NCBI GenBank assembly: GCA_007118975.1
Contig: SKQO01000001.1
Coordinates: forward strand, 1 to 39,775
Origin: Halobacteriales archaeon
Lineage (GTDB): Archaea; Halobacteriota; Halobacteria; Halobacteriales; SKNY01
DNA: 39,775 nt
Direction of reading: 5' to 3'
Part shown: in pieces, positions 34,727 to 39,775 of the stretch
Position numbering within the stretch: the first letter of the stretch is position 1
How the letters are laid out: each line of letters begins with the position of its first letter
Notes under the pieces: model-generated
What the model was told of the DNA's origin: nothing
Database searches by the model: none
The model's input: only the letters and a program-made list of their open reading frames with translations
Translations under genes and position numbers: made by a program

Positions 34727-35314
34727 CCGTCCCCGGGCACGTGCCCTCCCATGGAGCCCGTTCAGGAGAGCGTTTGGACGCCCGTCGAGCGCACACTCCA
34801 CGCCGAGCGGCGGCATGATGACCCGTTCGTTGACGTCGATTTACGCGTCCGCATGGAGCACGAGTCCGGCCGTAGCGAGACCGTGCCGGGTTTTTGGGAC
34901 GGTGGAAATTGTTGGCGGTTTCGCTTCGCCCCGCCGCTATCGGGTCGGTGGTCCTACGAGACGTCCACCGATGTGGAGGATGCGGGGTTGTCGACGGTCG
35001 GCAGCTTCGTCGCCCACCCGTACGACGGACCGAATCCGATCCGACGCCACGGATTCCTCCATGCCACCGAGAGCCATCTTTCCCACGACGACGACACGCC
35101 ATTTTTCTGGCTCGCTGACACTGCATGGTCGGCCGGTGCCAAGGCAACCGAGGATGAGTGGCGTCGCTACCTGACTGCACGGGAAGCCCAGGGATTCACT
35201 GCCGTTCAATTAAACCCTCTCCCACAACACGACGCCAGCCGACCGTACGACCGCCTCCCATTTGGTCCGGAGTGGAACCTCGACGTACCGAACCCGGCGT
35301 ACTTCCAAGCACTA

Positions 35315-35342
35315 TACTGACGGAGAAAACTTTTTGAACATT
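35315..35342 (+). repeat. IS630 left terminal inverted repeat
   Basis: TACTGACGGAGAAAAC...TTGAACATT. Compared with the right end read in reverse complement, 22 of 28 positions match. Confidence 0.85.
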
Positions 35343-35359
35343 TACGCCGTTGGTGAGGT

Positions 35360-36377
35360 ATGGCACGACTCGAAAACGTGTCGGCCGACGAGCTCCGGGA
35401 GTATCTTGACGAAGTCGAACAGAAACGCCCAGCGCTGCGGCTTGTCGTCGGCATCAACTACAAAGAAGGCGTCACTCAATCCGACCTTGCCGAGTGGTAC
35501 GGCGTTTCTCGAACGACGATCCATAACTGGTTGAATCGGCTCGAACGCTTGGAGACGGAGCCGTTCGAGGACGTGATCTTCGACGCGGATCGCCCCGGAC
35601 GACCGTCGAAACTGACCGCTGACGAATGGGATGAACTGGTAGAAATCCTTGAAGAACCACCGGAGCAAGTCGGAATCGACGCTCCACACTGGTCACCGCG
35701 ACTTGTTCAGATATTTCTCCAGGAGGAGTTTGACGTGACGTATTCTCGCAGGCACATCCGAGAGCTGCTTCACCGAGCTGGATTGACCTGGAAAACTGCC
35801 CGACCGGAGTACGCGAGCGGCGACGAACGGGCCAGGGAAGCGTTCAAAGAAGGGTTTAAAAAAACTGAGTCGGGCGGATGATGACGCCGCCGTCGTCGTT
35901 ATCGATCAAACGAGACGCCGGCTCCGAACGCATCTTGGCCATGGCTGGTTCAAACGTGGAGAACGAGCCATTCTCGAAGTCTCTGAACAATGGGAGGCGA
36001 CCAAACTGCTCGGCGCGTTGTCCGAACTTGGGGAGACGAGATTCTATCGGTGTGAAAGCAATTTCAACTCCGACGTGACGGTCCACTTCCTCGGCGCACT
36101 CCAGGAGGAATTCGGAGAGGATCTCATCGTCGTCCTCGACAACGCGCCGTACTTCACCTCGAAGCAGGTGACGGAATTCGCCGACTCCGCGGGAATCGAA
36201 TTGTGCTACTTGCCGAGGTACTCGCCGCAAATGAATCCGGTCGAAGAGTGCTGGCGGCAACTCAACCTCCAGCTGAAGAACCGATTATTCGAGGAACTCG
36301 ATCAATTCAATCGAGCAATCCACGAAGCACTCGGCGAAGTAAATTCCCCAAGAATGTTCAATTATTTATATCCGTGA
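35360..36377 (+). CDS. IS630 transposase, needs a +1 frameshift
   Basis: A DDE transposase. Frame 1 (35360-35881) has the helix-turn-helix EGVTQSDLAEWYGVSRTTIHNW and the GRPSKLTADEWDEL linker and ends after KKTESGG. The catalytic part continues in the frame one base ahead: VVVIDQTRRRLRTHLG (first Asp), VVLDNAPYFTSK (second Asp), LPRYSPQMNPVEECWRQL (Glu), to the stop at 36375-36377. The frames meet at TTTAAAAAAAC (35855-35865), a run of seven A. Joined there the product is 338 residues, the usual IS630 size. Either the A-run gained a base (inactive gene) or the shift is made during translation or transcription, as known for other IS elements. Confidence 0.85.
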
Positions 36378-36380
36378 GTA
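36353..36380 (-). repeat. IS630 right terminal inverted repeat
   Basis: Read on the minus strand TACTCACGGATATAAA...TTGAACATT, partner of the left repeat (22 of 28 matches). Confidence 0.85.
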
Positions 36381-37392
36381 TAGATCCCCTGGTCGCGATG
36401 GTGCACGATCGGGGCCTGGTCCCGGCACTCGTCGCGCTCTGGTTCAACTACGCCCCGGGTACGTGGCCGGATTGGAAGAACGAGGCGGACCGTCACCCGA
36501 TGAACCGTGATCAGGCCCAGCGGTACGGCAGGTATCTGGCGGGGCGGTACGGGGCGTTTGGTTCGGTGTGGCTCGTGTCCGGCGATACGAATTACTGTGA
36601 GGATGACGACAAGGCGCTCGCAGTGTATGAAGCTGCCGCCGCGGCGATCGCGGATGGAGTCACCCATCCGCTCTGTACGACACATATTGTCGGCGGCCAG
36701 GCCACCCCGGATCACGTTCTCGAACAGGGCTGGGTTGATTTTCACTTGTATCAGTCGAGTCATGTGACCGATCTCGAGCGACCGGTGCAACTCGCCGAAA
36801 CGTGTGCATCCGCGGGCGATCGCCCGGTAATTAACGGGGAACCTCCCTACGAGCGTCACGGGTATTTTGACGACCCCGGTCGAGAAATCAGTCGGTCGAC
36901 TGTTCGAAAAGCAGCATGGCTTTCCGTATTCACCGGTGCCTCAGCCGGTGTAACGTACGGTGGACACGGTGTATGGCAGTGGCACCGAGACGGCGAGCGG
37001 TTCGACGGCGCGGATCGAATCGGGATGCCGGTGAACTGGGAACGGGCGCTCGAATTCCCCGGAAGTCGAGATTACGGCAACTTGCGAAGGTTTCTCGAGC
37101 GGTTTACCTGGTCATCGCTCCAGCCTGCGCAGGAGCTGCTCGTCGATCCAGATCCGCTCGTCCGCGCGGTGCGGCTGCCCGGGGACGGGTTGCTCCTCGT
37201 GTACGTGGCCGAGCCCACGACCGTCGAGCTCGTTTCCTCCGTGAGTCCTCCGATCTCATCGCAGTGGATCGATCCGGTATCGTGGCGCGCCCGCAACGCC
37301 GCCTACGATTCGAACGGGGGAGAACTGGTGTTCTCCAGTCATCCTTGGACGGGAGACGGCGTGCTGATTATTACCAACTGTTGAGGTGAGTT

Positions 37393-38487
37393 TACCGAAA
37401 GGTATATTGTCTTTCTAAGGAAATATTCTCCATGATCCTCGCTTCGTTTTTCATGCCATCCAGGGCTGAATTCATTGTGATTGGGGTTATTCTGCTCGTC
37501 CTCCTCATTCTGTAGTTGCGTCGGGAACCCGTTGACGCACGTAGTTGCGTGTTGGCATGGTGAGGCGATTGTCGACCCAACTCCTCGATCGGTTTCGTTT
37601 GTTAATGGCGAGGAGATAATCGCGTTTCATTCCGTGTCCTCCGATCGTTTCGCATCCGTCGAATCGAGATGCGATGGATACGATTGTTCATCCACAAACT
37701 CCCCCTGCTGTGTTCGAAGGAATTGGATCGCACTTCCGAGTTGAAACTGCTTGCACATCGGTCGAATTTCGCATCGTCGTATTGTGGCCACGCGCCGAGC
37801 GATGTTGCCCCATTCCCACTGGAAACAGACTTCTGCGATGGCATGCTTGCCGCGTTTCCCCGAGCCGAGGTTGAGATGGGCCTTCAACCATCGTCGCGTC
37901 TGAACGATCGCCACGACGGTCGCGTCGTCACTGCGTCGACATGGTGTTTCCCCTCTTCGAACGTCGCCTCCGCTCGTTCGTCGGCAGCGAGGTACGCCGG
38001 CCGACCGATTTTCTGTTGAGTCCAGCCCGGTGGAGTAGCTTACGAACGGGGGAAGGGAGTACTCCACGACGCACTGATGTCGAATACTTATACGAACAAA
38101 TCGGGGGAGCAGTGCGGGGCGAGGTTCCGGCCTTCTCCCGGTGGTAGCTCAAGTATCTCTTCCAATTCATTCCGTTCGTCAGCGGTCGGCTTTGACGAAC
38201 GCCCGGAGCGATCCGCGTCGAATATCACGTTGTCGACCAGCTCTGATTTGATGCGTACGAGCCGGTTCAATCAGTTGTGATCGTCGTGCGAGGAACGCTG
38301 TACCCTTCCGCGAATTCAGATTGAAGATGCTATCGATGTCGTTAAACTGAAGACGATCCGCAGTGTCAAACGCTGTTGTTCGACTTCATCTTGGTGATCG
38401 CGGAACTCGCCAGTGGACACTTCTGCGAGTCGTGCCTTGGTTCAACAACGGCCTAAGTTTTCAAATCATTCTCTCAGTCAGACTATA
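37393..38487 (-). mobile_element. Fossil IS630 element, full length, opposite orientation
   Basis: Read on the minus strand the stretch mirrors the intact element from end to end. The left repeat survives as TATAGTCTGACTGAGAGAA...ACTT near 38487-38455; the transposase follows; the low-coordinate end near 37393-37430 still resembles the right repeat region (CCGAAAGGTATATTG...TTTCTAAGGAAAT). Many indels and stops prevent expression. It begins a few bases after the stop of the split glycosidase gene, so it did not interrupt it. The right-end boundary is approximate. Confidence 0.75.
37400..38438 (-). pseudogene. IS630 transposase relic
   Basis: From 38438 on the minus strand: AAG (mutated ATG) then ARLAEVSTGEFRDHQDEVEQQRLTLRIV, matching ARLENVSADELREYLDEVEQKRPALRLV of the intact copy. 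Next comes a damaged HTH (TGG changed to TGA, one base lost), then VIFDADRSGRSSKPTADERN, RKLLHRAGLNRKS, LKAHLNLGSGKRGKHAIAEV (compare LRTHLGHGWFKRGERAILEV) and remnants of the DNAP and NPVEE regions near 37700 and 37590. Several frameshifts separate these blocks. It belongs to the same subfamily as the intact element but is clearly older. Confidence 0.82.
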
Positions 38488-38830
38488 TCATAGAAGCCGG
38501 GCCCAATTGTCCTCCTCGCCAAATGAATGCATAGCGAGCTTTGAATGGCTCTCGCGACCGAACTGGTCCTATGTGAATTTTAATTGACTGGTTGGAATGG
38601 GACGGCCGACGCCTCCCTAGGGCCTGAAGCAACGTTGAGTTCAATCTTTTTCATTGCCATAGCTACTCGCAACGTGGGCCATTCGGCGATCGACCGAACC
38701 CACGGGTAGAAAGTTCGATCTCGGATTCGTAAGGAGATATCTATTAGACCGTGATATATCGGTGGAGATTGCGGTCGACATCGTGACAGCGGAACGCATC
38801 CCTGGGCGTTCCCGACCCGTTCGCCTGGGA
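38488..38830. other. Intergenic region after the IS fossil
   Basis: A 343-base, A+T-richer stretch between the IS630 fossil and the 3' end of the flippase gene. No open frame with protein character, RNA gene or repeat was recognised. It may contain further relic DNA too decayed to read. Confidence 0.5.
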
Positions 38831-39775
38831 CTAGCGCATCGCGTTGGCGATGAGAACCCGTAGGTTCCGCTCTATGCCCCAGTTCGATCCCCGATCCATG
38901 AGAAACGAGACGGCAAAATACACGACAGCACCCGCGGGGATTAGGATCACCAGCTCGACCACCGGTGCCACGGTCACGAAGGAACGTGCGTACCAGAGCG
39001 AACCGAACATGGCGCCGCCAGCGCCGATGGGGAACGCAAATTCCCGATAGATGGCTCGCATTGGCACGCCCGTGATCTTTGCCACGTAGTACACATCAAG
39101 GGGTAACAGTGGGAAAAGGTACACGCCAACAACGACGGCCGCTGTGCCTTCGATACCCCATTGCGCTGTCGCCGGCCAGATCAGGGCGGCGATACACAGC
39201 ACCCTCACGGTTCCGAGCTTAGCAATGATATCCGGCCGTCCCACGGCCTTCCAGATTGAGCCGAAGTTGCGCGTCAATGCGTGTAACATGCCGTACACCG
39301 CGAGGAGCTGCATGGTCAGAACCATCGGCAGCCATTGCTCGCCTAGAACCACCCGGACGAAACTGGGCGCGATGAGGGCAATCCCGAGAGCGGCCGGAAC
39401 GCTCAGAAATGCGGTGAACTTGATGGTATTTAAGAACGCATCGCGGAGCTGCTGTGGGTTGTCTTGGAGCTGCGAGTAGGCCGGAAAGGTAACGCTGGAG
39501 ATCGTCTGAGAAATCTCCGTCGCCGGGGCATCGGCGATCTGATAGGCATACTGGTAAAACCCAAGTGCCGTCGCGGACAGATACCATCCAACAAAAACAT
39601 CGTCGCCCTTGTTGTAAAGGTAATAGACAATTTCCGAAGCGGTAATCCACTTTCCATAGTTGATTAAGGTCGTAGCTTTTTGGAGATCGAAGGACGGCCA
39701 GGGCCGATAACCCAACATCACGTATGATAGCGTTGTCCGGGCGACCTCTGCGGAGAGGTAGGCGAAGACGAGAGC
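38831..39775 (-). CDS. Polysaccharide flippase (Wzx/PST family), 5' part outside window
   Basis: A membrane protein of the MVF/PST superfamily that flips lipid-linked oligosaccharides or polysaccharide units across the membrane. The visible 314 codons read through the right edge (…ALVFAYLSAEVARTTLSYVMLGYRPWP), so the start is beyond 39775. Family features are GKWITASEIVYYLYNKGDDVFVGWYLSATALGFYQYAYQIA, SSVTFPAYSQLQDNPQQLRDAFLNT and VVLGEQWLPMVLTMQLLAVYG, as in bacterial Wzx/TuaB-type exporters. At least seven hydrophobic helices follow. It marks the edge of a probable surface glycan or N-glycosylation locus. Confidence 0.9.
   Translation of the reverse strand, partial: ALVFAYLSAEVARTTLSYVMLGYRPWPSFDLQKATTLINYGKWITASEIVYYLYNKGDDVFVGWYLSATALGFYQYAYQIADAPATEISQTISSVTFPAYSQLQDNPQQLRDAFLNTIKFTAFLSVPAALGIALIAPSFVRVVLGEQWLPMVLTMQLLAVYGMLHALTRNFGSIWKAVGRPDIIAKLGTVRVLCIAALIWPATAQWGIEGTAAVVVGVYLFPLLPLDVYYVAKITGVPMRAIYREFAFPIGAGGAMFGSLWYARSFVTVAPVVELVILIPAGAVVYFAVSFLMDRGSNWGIERNLRVLIANAMR

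Larger units (their letters stand above)
35315..36380 (+). mobile_element. IS630-family insertion sequence (1066 bp)
   Basis: The element is flanked on both sides by TA (35313-35314 and 36381-36382), the target duplication used by IS630/Tc1/mariner transposons. Its terminal inverted repeats are imperfect but clear, and it carries one transposase gene split by a frameshift. Its insertion site lies inside the glycosidase gene, whose frame is exactly restored when the element and one TA are removed, so insertion is evolutionarily recent. Confidence 0.93.
34751..37384 (+). pseudogene. DUF5060/DUF4038 glycosidase gene split by IS630
   Basis: The two exons-like halves 34751-35314 and 36383-37384 belong to one gene. 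The first half carries a DUF5060-type beta domain (residues 1-~90) and the start of the DUF4038 (apiosidase-like) TIM barrel (FFWLADTAW at 118-126). The second half has the rest of the barrel (RGLVPALVALWF, WLVSGDTNY, INGEPPYERHG) and a C-terminal Ig-like 'collagen-binding' domain. Joining them at one copy of the TA target gives ...YFQALDPLVAM... and an uninterrupted 521-codon frame. As it stands, translation stops at TGA 35318-35320 inside the element after 189 codons, losing most of the catalytic barrel. No signal peptide is seen, so the intact protein would be cytoplasmic. DUF4038 enzymes cleave plant-type glycosides such as apiosides. Confidence 0.9.

Noticed and set aside
37627..38270. 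Three apparent hypothetical genes on the minus strand
   Set aside because: They are frameshifted pieces of one IS630 transposase relic, matching the intact copy block by block.
1..39775. CRISPR array, rRNA operon, prophage or integrase/att site
   Set aside because: No regularly spaced repeats, no rRNA sequence, no integrase or phage structural genes were seen; the two tRNA genes have no repeated 3' fragment nearby that I could find.

Overview
The window is chromosomal DNA from a haloarchaeon (class Halobacteria). The evidence is a high-GC sequence, acidic proteins, archaeal-type ribosomal proteins (L7Ae, L18e, L24e, S28e), archaeal RNA polymerase subunits (Rpo3, Rpo6, Rpo10), the archaeal mevalonate-pathway enzyme isopentenyl phosphate kinase, and many TATA boxes placed about 25-30 bases before the start codon (leaderless transcripts). 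The genus cannot be told from the sequence alone.

Left part (1-9757, almost all minus strand): a core translation/transcription cluster. Read in the direction of transcription it runs tRNA-Ser(GCT), S13, S4, S11, Rpo3, tRNA-Leu(CAG), L18e, L13, S9, Rpo10, Rpo6, enolase, S2, mevalonate kinase, isopentenyl phosphate kinase and, cut by the window edge, an archaeal RNase J. Many genes overlap by a few bases. The mevalonate genes have their own TATA box. A FAD-dependent amine-oxidase-like gene with its own promoter sits between isopentenyl phosphate kinase and RNase J.

Middle (9866-20747): housekeeping genes. These are moaA (molybdopterin synthesis), an Mrp/Nbp35 Fe-S carrier, GluRS, tmcA (RNA cytidine acetyltransferase) with an overlapping small zinc protein, then L7Ae-S28e-L24e-Ndk behind a long structured leader, followed by UspA, a ZIP metal transporter and a small acidic protein. 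A decayed IS1341-type tnpB, with a TAG stop and a frameshift, ends directly beside the small zinc protein gene and keeps an omega-RNA-like hairpin.

Right-middle (21156-29667): an accessory metabolic region with an SDR dehydrogenase, NADPH:FMN reductase, PPOX-fold flavoprotein, GH109-type NAD-dependent glycosidase/oxidoreductase, amidohydrolase, DUF5789-like small protein, threonine synthase, a SelA/glucosaminate-6-phosphate-lyase-like PLP enzyme and an FkbM methyltransferase. Sugar or amino-sugar metabolism is a reasonable but unproven reading.

Right end (29949-39775): a surface and mobile-element region. An ABC exporter (ATPase plus two duplicated ABC-2 permeases) is followed by a doubly anchored protein with repeated CARDB/NEW3-like domains. 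Divergent from it is a DUF5060/DUF4038 glycosidase gene split by an IS630 element (35315-36380). Removing the element with one TA copy restores an exact 521-codon reading frame. Just downstream lies a full-length but decayed IS630 fossil in the opposite orientation. The window ends inside a polysaccharide flippase (Wzx-like) gene, suggesting the start of a cell-surface glycan locus.
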